NCBI GenBank assembly: GCA_028872875.1
Contig: JAGWOC010000029.1
Coordinates: forward strand, 1-35,624
DNA length: 35,624 nt
Origin: Chloroflexota bacterium
Lineage (GTDB): Bacteria > Chloroflexota > Dehalococcoidia > DSTF01 > JACRBR01
Reading direction: 5' to 3'
Shown one piece after another: positions 8,298-16,369 of this stretch. The notes under the pieces are model-generated. The model saw only the letters and a list, made by a program, of their open reading frames with translations. It was not told the DNA's origin and did not search any database. Position 1 is the first letter of the stretch. Each line of letters starts with the position of its first letter. A program made the translations under genes and the position numbers.

Positions 8298-10664
8298 GTC
8301 GTACCACAGCGTGCGCCCGTCCGTCTCGAACCGCACCGCTCCGACGGCCGCGGTCGTCAGCACCGGCCCGTACGCCTCGAGCCGCGCGACGACCTCAGGG
8401 CGCGGGTGCCCGAACGGGTTGTCGCGTCCGGCGGATACCACCGACACCCGCGGCCGCACCGCGTCGAGGAACGCGCGGCTGCTCGACGAGGCACTGCCGT
8501 GGTGCGCCACCTTCAGCACGTCCGCCCGCAGGTCCACGCCGTCCGCGATCAGCGCGCGCTCCGCCTTCACCTCGATGTCCGCCGTCAGCAGGAAGCGCAC
8601 GCCGCCCCAGCTCACCCGCACCACCGCGCCGGTGTTGTTGAGTTGCTGGTCCGCCGCTTCCGCGTCGTCTGGCCCCAGCACGTCGAGCCGCGCACCGCGT
8701 CCCAGGTCGATGCTCATCCCCTGCCGCGCCGTCTCGACCAGCGTGCCTTCAGACCGCGTGGCATCGAGCCACGCGCGGTATCCCGTCGACTGCTGCACCC
8801 CCGGCCCGGCGAGCACGCGGCGCACGTCGTAGCGGTCCAGCACGCCGAGCAAGCCCGTCAGGTGGTCGGCCTGCGGATGCGTCAGCACCACCAGCTCGAT
8901 CGCGCGGTCGTACCACGGTAGCGCGTCGCCCAGCCCGCGCAGCACCGCGCGCCCCGGCCCGCCGTCGATGAGGACGTCGCGCCCGTCCGGTGTCCGCACG
9001 AGGATCGCGTCGCCCTGCCCGACGTCCAGCACGGTCACCCGCAACCCCGCCGGCGGCGACGGCCAGAGCAGCACCCCGACGCTCACCGCCAGGACGAGCG
9101 CCGGCACGCCCACGGCGGCAATCAACGCGCCATGCCGCATCGGGCGCGACTCCGCGAGCCGCGATGCCTGGCCGGGACGCGCGTAGCGCAGCGCGGCGGA
9201 CGCGAGCAGCGCAATCGCCGCGTACGCCGCCGCCGCCCACGGCGACGTGAAGCCGCCGAACGACAGCGCCGCGTGCGGCACCGACGCTAGCCGGTGGGCG
9301 ACGTTCAGCCAGTACGACAGCAGGTAGTACGCGGGCGCCGCTGCGGCGAGGTGCAGGCGCGGGACCATGCCGCCGATCGCCGCCACCAGCGACGAGAGCA
9401 GGATGAACGGGAATGCCGGCACGACCAGCAGGTTCGCCGGCACCGCCACGAGCGACAGCCGGCCGAAGTTCAGCGCCACCAGCGGCTCTGTCCCGATGAT
9501 CGCCGCCAGCGTCACCGACAGCGGCTCGGCGAAGAACGTCCCCAGCGGCCGCGGCACCTCATCGCGCCGCAAGAGCCATGCGGCTCCTTCGATGATCCAG
9601 CGCCGCAGCGGCGATGCGAGATAGACGATGCCCGCCGTCGCCGCGAAGCTGAGCTGAAACGATACGTCTCGCACCACCGGCGGGTCGATGCCCGCCATCA
9701 GCGCCGCCGCGAACAGGATCGACGTCAGCCCGTGCGTCGGCCGGCCGCTGAGCTGCGCCACCACGAGCAACAGCCCCATGATCGTTGCCCGCAGCACCGG
9801 CGGCGACGCACCGACGAGCAGCGCGTACGCGACCACTGCCACCACGGACAGCGCGAGCGCGCGCCGCCGTCCGACGATCCACGCCAGCGCCATCGTCACG
9901 AACGCCGACACCAGCACGACGTTCTCCCCCGATACGACGACCAGGTGCGATGTGTTCGTGGCGTTCAGGTCGCCGCTGACGTCGCGCGGCAGCGCCGACC
10001 GCTGGCCCAGGAGCACGCCCTGCGCCAGCGACGCCTGCGGCTCAGGAAGCGAGACCGCGAGCGCGCGCGAGAGGCGCCGCCGGATTGCCAGCGTCATCGC
10101 CGTCAGCGGCGCGTCGTCCTCGTGCCCGATCAGGCGCGCCGCCGGGTACTGCATCGTGCTCTGGATACCGCGCCGGTCGAGGTACGCCGCGTAGTCGAAG
10201 CCACCGGCGCCCTTCGGCGTGTTCAGCTTGCCTTCGAGCTCGAGCACGTCACCGGAGCGATAGCGCGGCAGCAGCTCCGCACGCACCAGCACCCCGCCGG
10301 CCGCCGGGCGCCAGGTGCCTTCGAGCTGTAGCGCGCGCACGCGCACGCTGACCTGCTGCGACGTGTCGCCCTGCTGCGGGTCGCCCGCGACGACCCCCCG
10401 CAGGCGCATCGCCACGCCGTCGTTGTAGTGCAGGGCCGCGCGTCCGGCATGTGAAGGCCGCGCCTGCTCGAAGCGCAGCGCCGCGCCCGCGAACGCGAGC
10501 GTCACCGCGACGCCGACGAGCAGCGTACCCCGGCCCGGGCGCGCCAGCGCGAGGGCGAGCGTGGCCGCCGCGACCGCGAACGCCAGCGGCCAGGCGCCGC
10601 GCCCCAGCATCGCCGAAGCAGCGATGCCGGCCAGCCACGCCGCCGCCAGCCATGCGACAGTCAT
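8280..10664 (-). CDS. comEC: ComEC/Rec2 DNA uptake channel
   Basis: Polytopic membrane protein of 794 residues that forms the channel for single-stranded DNA in natural transformation. Three parts are seen: an N-terminal membrane and OB-like region (DUF4131, to about 220); the competence domain with many helices and the conserved LPEPQASLAQGVLLGQRSALP and SHLVVVSGENVVLV; and a C-terminal metallo-beta-lactamase-like domain from about 560 with TVLDVGQGDAILV, THPQADHLTGL and VAHHGSASSSS. The last domain is thought to degrade the non-transported strand. The ATG at 10664 begins right before the first membrane helix. All signature residues are present. No other competence gene is in the window. Confidence 0.95.
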   Translation of the reverse strand: MTVAWLAAAWLAGIAASAMLGRGAWPLAFAVAAATLALALARPGRGTLLVGVAVTLAFAGAALRFEQARPSHAGRAALHYNDGVAMRLRGVVAGDPQQGDTSQQVSVRVRALQLEGTWRPAAGGVLVRAELLPRYRSGDVLELEGKLNTPKGAGGFDYAAYLDRRGIQSTMQYPAARLIGHEDDAPLTAMTLAIRRRLSRALAVSLPEPQASLAQGVLLGQRSALPRDVSGDLNATNTSHLVVVSGENVVLVSAFVTMALAWIVGRRRALALSVVAVVAYALLVGASPPVLRATIMGLLLVVAQLSGRPTHGLTSILFAAALMAGIDPPVVRDVSFQLSFAATAGIVYLASPLRRWIIEGAAWLLRRDEVPRPLGTFFAEPLSVTLAAIIGTEPLVALNFGRLSLVAVPANLLVVPAFPFILLSSLVAAIGGMVPRLHLAAAAPAYYLLSYWLNVAHRLASVPHAALSFGGFTSPWAAAAYAAIALLASAALRYARPGQASRLAESRPMRHGALIAAVGVPALVLAVSVGVLLWPSPPAGLRVTVLDVGQGDAILVRTPDGRDVLIDGGPGRAVLRGLGDALPWYDRAIELVVLTHPQADHLTGLLGVLDRYDVRRVLAGPGVQQSTGYRAWLDATRSEGTLVETARQGMSIDLGRGARLDVLGPDDAEAADQQLNNTGAVVRVSWGGVRFLLTADIEVKAERALIADGVDLRADVLKVAHHGSASSSSRAFLDAVRPRVSVVSAGRDNPFGHPRPEVVARLEAYGPVLTTAAVGAVRFETDGRTLWYDAGGRK

Positions 10665-10882
10665 CCGTCCTCGTCCCGTGCGGGTCCGCGCTCCTCCGCC
10701 CGCCCGGCGGCCCGTCTGGGTTGCGCGCGCCTCCCGGCGCCATGGGCAGGCCCGCGCTTCCGTGAATCTGGCCCGTACCGTAGCATGATGCGGCCTTGTG
10801 GTGGTCGCCGGGCGGTCCCTCTGCCCGCGCGGGCACGCACCGCATGCTTGACCGGCGGCTCGCACCGAAGGACGCCCAACCC

Positions 10883-11581
10883 ATGACGCAAGCCATCATC
10901 GAATCCGCCCGCGCCCAGGGCCGTACGCTGCTCACCGAGATCGAGGCCAAGCAGGTGCTCGAAGAGGCCGGCATCCGCGTCTCGCCCGCGCGGCTCGCGA
11001 AGACGGCCGGCGAGGCGGCCACGATCGCCGATGGCCTCGGCTACCCCGTCGTGCTCAAGGTCGTCTCCCCCCAGATCACCCACAAGTCCGATGTCGGCGG
11101 CGTCGAGCTGGACATCGCGTCCGCCGCCGACGTGCGCGCCGCCTTCGACCGCATCGTCGCCGCGGCCAGGCAGCACGCGCCCGACGCGACCATCGATGGC
11201 GTCGCCGTGCAGCGCATGGAGCCGCCGGGCATCGAGGTGATCGTCGGCATGACGAAGGATCCGCAGTTCGGTCCCGTGCTCATGTTCGGGCTCGGCGGCA
11301 TCCTCGTCGAGGTGCTGAAGGACGTCGCGTTCCGCGTCGTGCCGCTGACAGAGCGCGACGCCCGTCAGATGATCCACGAGATCAAGGGCTACCCGCTGCT
11401 CGAGGGCTACCGCGGCCATGACCCCGCCGATGTCGCGAAGCTTGAGCAGCTCGTCCTGCAGGTGTCCGCGTTCGTCGAGCAGCACCCCGAGGTCGCCGAG
11501 CTCGACCTCAATCCCGTCTTCGCCTACAAGGACGGCGCCATCGCCGTCGACGCGCGGATCGTGCTCGCGGATGGCGCGTGA
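10883..11581 (+). CDS. acetyl/acyl-CoA synthetase (ADP-forming), ATP-grasp (beta) subunit
   Basis: Protein of 232 residues with the ATP-grasp_5 fold of the NDP-forming acyl-CoA synthetase family, which makes ATP from acyl-CoA, ADP and phosphate (or runs in reverse). Visible blocks: EAKQVLEEAGIRVSP at the start, YPVVLKVVSPQITHKSDVGGV with the conserved nucleotide-binding Lys and the active-site His, GMTKDPQFGPVLMFGLGG, and ELDLNPVFAY near the end. The CoA-binding subunit follows 166 bases later, so the enzyme is split as in archaea rather than fused. The start is the ATG at 10883; no clear Shine-Dalgarno sequence precedes it. The acyl substrate is not determined. Confidence 0.92.
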   Translation: MTQAIIESARAQGRTLLTEIEAKQVLEEAGIRVSPARLAKTAGEAATIADGLGYPVVLKVVSPQITHKSDVGGVELDIASAADVRAAFDRIVAAARQHAPDATIDGVAVQRMEPPGIEVIVGMTKDPQFGPVLMFGLGGILVEVLKDVAFRVVPLTERDARQMIHEIKGYPLLEGYRGHDPADVAKLEQLVLQVSAFVEQHPEVAELDLNPVFAYKDGAIAVDARIVLADGA

Positions 11582-11610
11582 GCGGCGCGTGGGGATCTGA
11601 CGTGATCTCA

Positions 11611-11726
11611 AACAACAACAGACGGCAGACAACAGACAAAAGATCGCGAATCGCCGCCTCTGTTGTCTGTCGCCTGTCGTCTGCTGTCGGCGACGGCGTA
11701 GGTGTTTGCCGCTTGCCGTTTGCCGT
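11611..11726 (+). repeat. inverted heptad repeats between the acyl-CoA synthetase subunits
   Basis: Right part: TGTTGTC, TGTCGCC, TGTCGTC and TGCTGTC in tandem (11661-11688). Left part (11611-11638): related units on the other strand, so CAGACAACAG (11626-11635) and CTGTTGTCTG (11660-11669) form a perfect 10-bp inverted repeat with a 24-base loop. A second heptad type follows: TTGCCGC, TTGCCGT, TTGCCGT (11706-11726). In mRNA this would form a long hairpin between the two subunit genes. Confidence 0.8.
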
Positions 11727-11747
11727 GCCGGCCGGAGCCGCCGGCTG

Positions 11748-13187
11748 ATGCCCATCTCGTCCGACCGCCTGCGCCGCGCGCTCAACCCACGCACCGCCGT
11801 GGTCGTCGGCTCGAAGAAGGCCGACGGCTACATGTGGCTGCGCAACTACAGCACCTTCACCGGCCAGCTCTCCTCCGTGCAGATCGACCCCAACGAGATC
11901 CCCGGCATCGAGGCCCTCGGCGTCAAGAACTATACGTCGCTGCTCGATGTGCCCGGCGAGGTCGACTACGTGATGCTCGCCGTCCCGCGCCCCGTCGCAC
12001 CGCGCGTCCTCGCCGACTGCGCGAAGAAAGGCGTCGGCGCCGTCGCGCTCTTCACGTCGGGCTTCGCCGAGACCGGCGAGGGCGAGGGCATCCGCCTCCA
12101 GGACGAGCTGCTGCGCATCGCGCGCGACGGCGATGTCGCGCTCATCGGCCCGAACTGCATGGGGCTGTACAACCGCAGGCTCGGCATCCGCCAGAGCGCG
12201 GAGCAGGGCTCCGGCGACGCGGGCGACGTCGGCTTCATCTCGCAGAGCGGCACGCACGCCATCAACTTCTCGCTCGTCGGCGAGCAGCACGGGGTGCGCG
12301 TCAGCACGTCGGTCAGCATCGGCAACGCCATCGTCCTCGACGTGCCGGACTACCTCGACTACCTCGCGGACGACGCCGACACGAAGGTCATCGCGATGTA
12401 CATCGAGGGCGTCAGGGACGGCCCGCGCTTCGTGCGCTCGCTCCGGCGCGCCTGCTCGCAGAAGCCCGTCGTCGTCTGGAAGGGCGGCGTCACCGCGGCC
12501 GGCGCCCGCGCGACGGCGTCCCACACCGGCGCCCTCGCCACCTCGTCGGCCGTGTTCCGTGCGGTCCTGCGGCAGGCGGGCGCGCTCGCCGCCGACAGCC
12601 TCGAGGACACGATCGACGTTGTGAAGGCGCTGCTCTACGCGAAGCCCGCAACCGGCCGCCGCATGGGGCTGATGGCGATGACCGGCGGCCAGTCCGTCGT
12701 CATCACCGACGCCTTCGTGACCGTCGGGCTCGATGTGCCGCGCCTGTCCGGGGCGTCGTACGCCGAGCTCGCGTCGTTCTTCAACATCATCGGCGGCAGC
12801 TACCAGAACCCGCTCGATATGGGCGGCACGATCGGCTTCGGCGGCTCCGCCCAGACGCTGGGCAAGCTCTTCGCCATCCTCGACGCCGACCCCAACGTCG
12901 ACGCGATCGCGATGGAGATGGCGGCGGGCTTCCTGGCACGCCGCTGGCAGGCCGACCCGGCGTCGCTCGATGGCCTGCTCGATTCCCTCGTCGCGCACCA
13001 GCAGCGCTCGGCGAAGCCGTTCGTCACCATCCTGCAGCCGCAGCACGTCGAGGAGATCGTCGCGCAGGCGCGCCGCCGCATGCAGGAGCGTGGCCTTGCC
13101 GTCTTCCCCTCGTTCGAGCGCGCCGCCCGCGCCCTCAACCGCGCGATCGACTACCACCGCTTCCGCGCGGGCATGGACGTCCCGTGA
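11748..13187 (+). CDS. acyl-CoA synthetase (ADP-forming), CoA-binding (alpha) subunit
   Basis: Protein of 479 residues homologous to the alpha part of NDP-forming acyl-CoA synthetases. A Rossmann CoA-binding domain (NPRTAVVVGSKK, then YVMLAVPRPVAPRVLADCAKKG) is followed by succinyl-CoA-ligase-like domains with IGPNCMGLYN, GFISQSGTHA and ATASHTGALAT. These are the blocks that in family members bind CoA and carry the phosphohistidine relay. With the ATP-grasp subunit upstream it should make a complete enzyme in acetate or branched/aryl-acid metabolism. The ATG at 11748 is preferred; GGAG lies about eleven bases upstream. The ORF could start at 11706 but would then include repeat sequence. Confidence 0.92.
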   Translation: MPISSDRLRRALNPRTAVVVGSKKADGYMWLRNYSTFTGQLSSVQIDPNEIPGIEALGVKNYTSLLDVPGEVDYVMLAVPRPVAPRVLADCAKKGVGAVALFTSGFAETGEGEGIRLQDELLRIARDGDVALIGPNCMGLYNRRLGIRQSAEQGSGDAGDVGFISQSGTHAINFSLVGEQHGVRVSTSVSIGNAIVLDVPDYLDYLADDADTKVIAMYIEGVRDGPRFVRSLRRACSQKPVVVWKGGVTAAGARATASHTGALATSSAVFRAVLRQAGALAADSLEDTIDVVKALLYAKPATGRRMGLMAMTGGQSVVITDAFVTVGLDVPRLSGASYAELASFFNIIGGSYQNPLDMGGTIGFGGSAQTLGKLFAILDADPNVDAIAMEMAAGFLARRWQADPASLDGLLDSLVAHQQRSAKPFVTILQPQHVEEIVAQARRRMQERGLAVFPSFERAARALNRAIDYHRFRAGMDVP

Positions 13188-13324
13188 GCGGCTGATCCCC
13201 GCGCGCCGCGGAGAGCTGGCACGCGTACTCCATTGCCGGTTCCTTTCATCGCCGCGTGATGATCGCGCGTCAAGCACGTCGATGCATGACCCACGGATCA
13301 GGCGTTGCGCGGCGGCGAGCGTGC

Positions 13325-13330
13325 TATCAT
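13325..13330 (+). promoter_or_regulatory. -10 box for the acidic protein gene
   Basis: TATCAT lies about 33 bases before the CTG/Shine-Dalgarno start region, the right place for a promoter. No convincing -35 box is seen at 17 bases. Confidence 0.35.
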
Positions 13331-13362
13331 AGATCAGACCGCATCGGTCAGAGGAGGATCGC

Positions 13363-13902
13363 CTGGACGCTGACTACCGCATCGATGTCTCCGAAGTGAA
13401 CCGCAACCTCGATGTCGCCGAAGTCGTCGCGCTCTACTTCCCCATGCTCCGCAAGACCCTGCTGATGGACGTCCGCACCAACGAGGTCGATGGGCCGATG
13501 ATCCGCGTCGTGCCGATGGCGAAGACGCCGGAGGAGCGCTTCCAGTCGCTGCTCAAGATGCGCCCGCGCTTCGGCAAGCCCGACAGCATCACCATCATCC
13601 CCTGGCCGAAGTTTGTCCAGAGCCTCGGCGAGCTCGGCATCTGGGACCACATCGTCCGCCGCTACGCCGACCTCGGCTCGCCGAAAATGGTGCGCGAGTG
13701 CGAGAAGTGCTTCGTCCAGCTCCGCAAGTTCGAGAGCGACGAGGTCCGCAACGCTATCACCGGCGAGAACTACGAGACCATCTGGGGCGCCCGCGGCATC
13801 GCCGAGGTCGAGGTCACGGTCGGCGATGACGAGATCGACCTCGATGACGACGACGTCGACGACGACGGCCTCGAGGACGACTTCCTCGACGAGAACGACT
13901 GA
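13363..13902 (+). CDS. conserved-looking acidic protein of unknown function
   Basis: I do not recognise a family. The protein has about 168-179 residues with a compact mixed alpha/beta core (ALYFPMLRKTLLMDVRTNEVD, then ITIIPWPKFVQSLGELGIWDHIV). A CEKC pair follows, and the last ~30 residues are almost all Asp and Glu (EIDLDDDDVDDDGLEDDF), like the flexible tails of nucleic-acid- or basic-protein-binding proteins. Codon use matches neighbouring genes. GAGGAGG (13351-13357) is followed after five bases by CTG at 13363, while the first usual codon, GTG at 13396, has no Shine-Dalgarno site. I therefore give the CTG start. The frame is closed by TAG at 13330. The protein is convergent with the patatin-like gene across the tandem duplication. 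Confidence 0.75.
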   Translation: MDADYRIDVSEVNRNLDVAEVVALYFPMLRKTLLMDVRTNEVDGPMIRVVPMAKTPEERFQSLLKMRPRFGKPDSITIIPWPKFVQSLGELGIWDHIVRRYADLGSPKMVRECEKCFVQLRKFESDEVRNAITGENYETIWGARGIAEVEVTVGDDEIDLDDDDVDDDGLEDDFLDEND

Positions 13903-14236
13903 CCGCCGGCGGTAGGGGCGGGCCCGCGTGCCGCCCTCTTCGATACGGGGCGTGTCCAGGCTCCCTTCGTTCGGCTCCAGCAAGTCCCGCCGTGCCCAGC
14001 GTTGAGCGCACCGTCACCCCCACCACGTCCGCAGGCCCGCGGCCAGCCGGTGTGCGTGCGCGTAGCCTGACCGCCGGCGGTAGGGGCGGGCCCGCGGGCC
14101 CGCCATCTTCGATACGGGGCGTGTCCGGGCTCCCGTCGTTCGGCTCCAGCACCTCCCGCCGCGCCCAGCGTTGAGCGCACCGTCACCCCCACCACGTCCG
14201 CAGGCCCGCGGCCAGCCGGCGTGCGTGCGCGTAGCC
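13901..14236. repeat. 168-bp tandem duplication
   Basis: Two direct copies, 13901-14068 and 14069-14236, both starting GACCGCCGGCGGTAGGGGCG and differing by a small number of substitutions. The second copy contains the last ~18 codons and stop of the minus-strand patatin-like gene; the first copy carries a detached duplicate of that 3' end. The duplication lies in a convergent gene junction, contains many short G/C palindromes, and starts at the stop codon of the acidic protein gene. Confidence 0.92.
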
Positions 14237-15043
14237 GGCGTCCGCGGCCGGCAGCGCCTCCGCCGGGTCCATCAGGTTCCCCATGTGCGCGCGCGCGCCA
14301 TCGTCCGGCTCGATGAGCCGCACCCGCGCGCCCGCCGCCTCGAGGGCCCCGATCTCCTGTGCCAGTTGCAGCGCCGCCAGCCGGTGGATGCCGCGCCCTG
14401 CCCAGCCGATCGGCGCCACGACCAGTACAACGTCCGGCTCGATCCGCTGCGCCAGGTCCGCCGACGTGCCCGAGCGCACGCCGCCGTCCATGCAGCGCAC
14501 CCCGTCGACCGTCACGGGCGGGAAGAGCCCCGGCACCGCGCACGACGCCGCGACCGCGCGCTCGATCGGCACGCCCGACGCCCTGTCGATCGCGCGGAAG
14601 GCACCGCTCTCGCACTCGACCGCTGTCAAAACGAGGTGCTGCTCGGGCCAGCCCGGCCAGCCGTTCGCCGCGAAGCTGGCGACCCACTGCTCCTCCGGCA
14701 TCGTGCGCGCCTGCAGCGCGAGGGCCCCGATCTGCGCGGCGTGCGCCTGCGTCATCTCGGTCGCCGAGACCCAGAGCGCGAACACCCCGGCGGCGTCCGC
14801 CGGCACAGCGCTCGGCGCACCCTCGCCCGATGGCTGTGCCGGCGCGGCGCGGCGCTCCGCGAGCAGCGCGCTCGGGTCGCGCCCGTGCCCGACCTGGGCC
14901 CCCACGACCGACCCCGCCGACGTGCCGACCATCAGGTCCGCTGCTCGCGCGTCGATGCCGCTCTCCGCGAGCGCTGCCAGCACTCCGAGCTCCCACGCGA
15001 CGCCGACGGGGCCGCCGCCGCCCAGGACCACTGCTCGCTTCAT
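14183..15043 (-). CDS. patatin-like phospholipase / serine esterase
   Basis: Cytoplasmic or peripheral lipid acyl hydrolase of 286 residues. The oxyanion-hole loop GGGGPVG (residues 8-14), the nucleophile elbow GTSAG with Ser42, and the DGG motif with Asp186 give a complete Ser-Asp dyad. It is close in size to the RssA/YchK branch of bacterial patatins, whose substrates are mostly unknown. The ATG at 15043 follows GGGGGAGGAG. The 3' end lies inside the second copy of a 168-bp tandem duplication, so a copy of its last codons is found downstream without a gene. It is divergent from tyrS. Confidence 0.9.
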   Translation of the reverse strand: MKRAVVLGGGGPVGVAWELGVLAALAESGIDARAADLMVGTSAGSVVGAQVGHGRDPSALLAERRAAPAQPSGEGAPSAVPADAAGVFALWVSATEMTQAHAAQIGALALQARTMPEEQWVASFAANGWPGWPEQHLVLTAVECESGAFRAIDRASGVPIERAVAASCAVPGLFPPVTVDGVRCMDGGVRSGTSADLAQRIEPDVVLVVAPIGWAGRGIHRLAALQLAQEIGALEAAGARVRLIEPDDGARAHMGNLMDPAEALPAADAGYAHARRLAAGLRTWWG

Positions 15044-15143
15044 GGCTCCTCCCCCATGATCGGCGCCGGGATCAGTGTAGTGCCATCGCGGCGCTCGCGG
15101 GCGCCGCGTAGCGGAATGCGGGACAGCGCATCGGTGCGTCGCC

Positions 15144-15178
15144 CTCCCACATCTAACCTCCAACTTCCGATTCTGATA
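15144..15178 (+). repeat. short degenerate heptad repeat
   Basis: Five 7-base units in phase between divergent genes: CTCCCAC, ATCTAAC, CTCCAAC, TTCCGAT, TCTGATA. The last three bases of each unit often read AAC or CAC. The similarity to the tract at 8256-8297 (TTCCGAC, CTCCCGC) suggests a common repeat family. Confidence 0.4.
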
Positions 15179-15220
15179 GGGTGTAGCGCCAAGCCGACGC
15201 GCGCACCACGGGGGCCATCG

Positions 15221-16339
15221 GTGACCGACCGACTCGAGCTGATCACCCGCAACCTGGAAGAAGTGCTGACGCGCGACGACCTCGCGCATCTGCTGGCGAC
15301 GGACACGCCGCTGCGCCACTACATCGGCTTCGAGATCTCGGGGAAGATCCACCTCGGCAGCATGGTGTGCATGTCGAAGGTGCGCGATTTCGTCGAGGCG
15401 GGCGCGCACAGCACGATCTTCCTGGCAGACTGGCACACGTGGATCAACGACAAGCTGGGGGGCGACCGGGAGACGATCCGGCGCGTCGCCGTCGGCTACT
15501 TCCGCGAGGGGCTGCGGGCGACCTTCCTGGCGGTGGGAGGCGACCCCTCGAAGCTGGAGTTCGTGCTGGCGAGCGAACTGTACCACCACAACGACGACTA
15601 CTGGGCGACGCTGATCGACGTCAGCAAGAACACGACGCTGGCGCGCATGCAGCGCAGCATCACGATCCTGGGCCGCAGGGAGGGCGAGTCGGTCGACTTC
15701 GCGAAGCTGATCTACCCGCCGATGCAGGTCGCCGACATCTTTTCGATGGGGATCAATCTGGCGCACGCCGGCATCGACCAACGGAAGGCGCACGTCGTCG
15801 CGCGCGATGTCGCGGCGAAGATGCGCGTGTCGCCGCTGCGCGACGCGCGGGGGGCGCAGGTGAAGCCGGTGACGGTGCACCACCCGCTGCTCCTGGGCTT
15901 GAAGAAGCCCGCCATCTGGCCGCCGCCGGAGACGGACCTCACCGACTTCTGGGCGTCGATGAAGATGAGCAAGTCCGAGCGGAGCACGGCGATCTTCATC
16001 CACGACTCGCCCGAGGAGATCCGCGCGAAGGTGCGCAAGGCGTTCTGCCCGCCGGACTCGCTGACGTTCAACCCGATGCTCGACTGGGTGCGCAAGCTCG
16101 TCTTCCCGCGCGACGGTGAGTTCCGCATCGCCCGGACGCCCGAACACGGCGGCGGCCTGCGCTTCACGGCGCCGCAGGAGGTCGACGAGGCGTACCGCTC
16201 CGGCGCGCTGCACCCGGCGGATCTGAAGGAAGGCGTGGCGGCCTGGCTCATCGACGCGCTCGAGCCGGCGCGGGCGGTCTTCGCGGCGCCGGAGGGGCAG
16301 CGACTGCTGGCCGAACTCGAGGACCTGCTCGCCCGGTAG
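15221..16339 (+). CDS. tyrS: tyrosine--tRNA ligase, archaeal type
   Basis: Class I aminoacyl-tRNA synthetase of 372 residues that charges tRNA(Tyr). The HIGH-like motif is HLGS (44-47) and the second motif is KMSKS (248-252). YIGFEISGKIHLG at the front and MQVADI (168-173) match the archaeal/eukaryal TyrRS pattern, not the bacterial one. Tyr34, Gln169 and Asp172 occupy the positions that contact the substrate tyrosine in the Methanocaldococcus enzyme, so tyrosine rather than tryptophan is expected. There is no C-terminal S4 domain, as in archaea. GTG at 15221 is the start, with GGGGG nearby upstream. The only bases shared with the exonuclease gene downstream are a 30-base convergent gap. Confidence 0.92.
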   Translation: MTDRLELITRNLEEVLTRDDLAHLLATDTPLRHYIGFEISGKIHLGSMVCMSKVRDFVEAGAHSTIFLADWHTWINDKLGGDRETIRRVAVGYFREGLRATFLAVGGDPSKLEFVLASELYHHNDDYWATLIDVSKNTTLARMQRSITILGRREGESVDFAKLIYPPMQVADIFSMGINLAHAGIDQRKAHVVARDVAAKMRVSPLRDARGAQVKPVTVHHPLLLGLKKPAIWPPPETDLTDFWASMKMSKSERSTAIFIHDSPEEIRAKVRKAFCPPDSLTFNPMLDWVRKLVFPRDGEFRIARTPEHGGGLRFTAPQEVDEAYRSGALHPADLKEGVAAWLIDALEPARAVFAAPEGQRLLAELEDLLAR

Positions 16340-16369
16340 GGCGGCGGCGCGAGGCGGCCCCGTGCCCGG

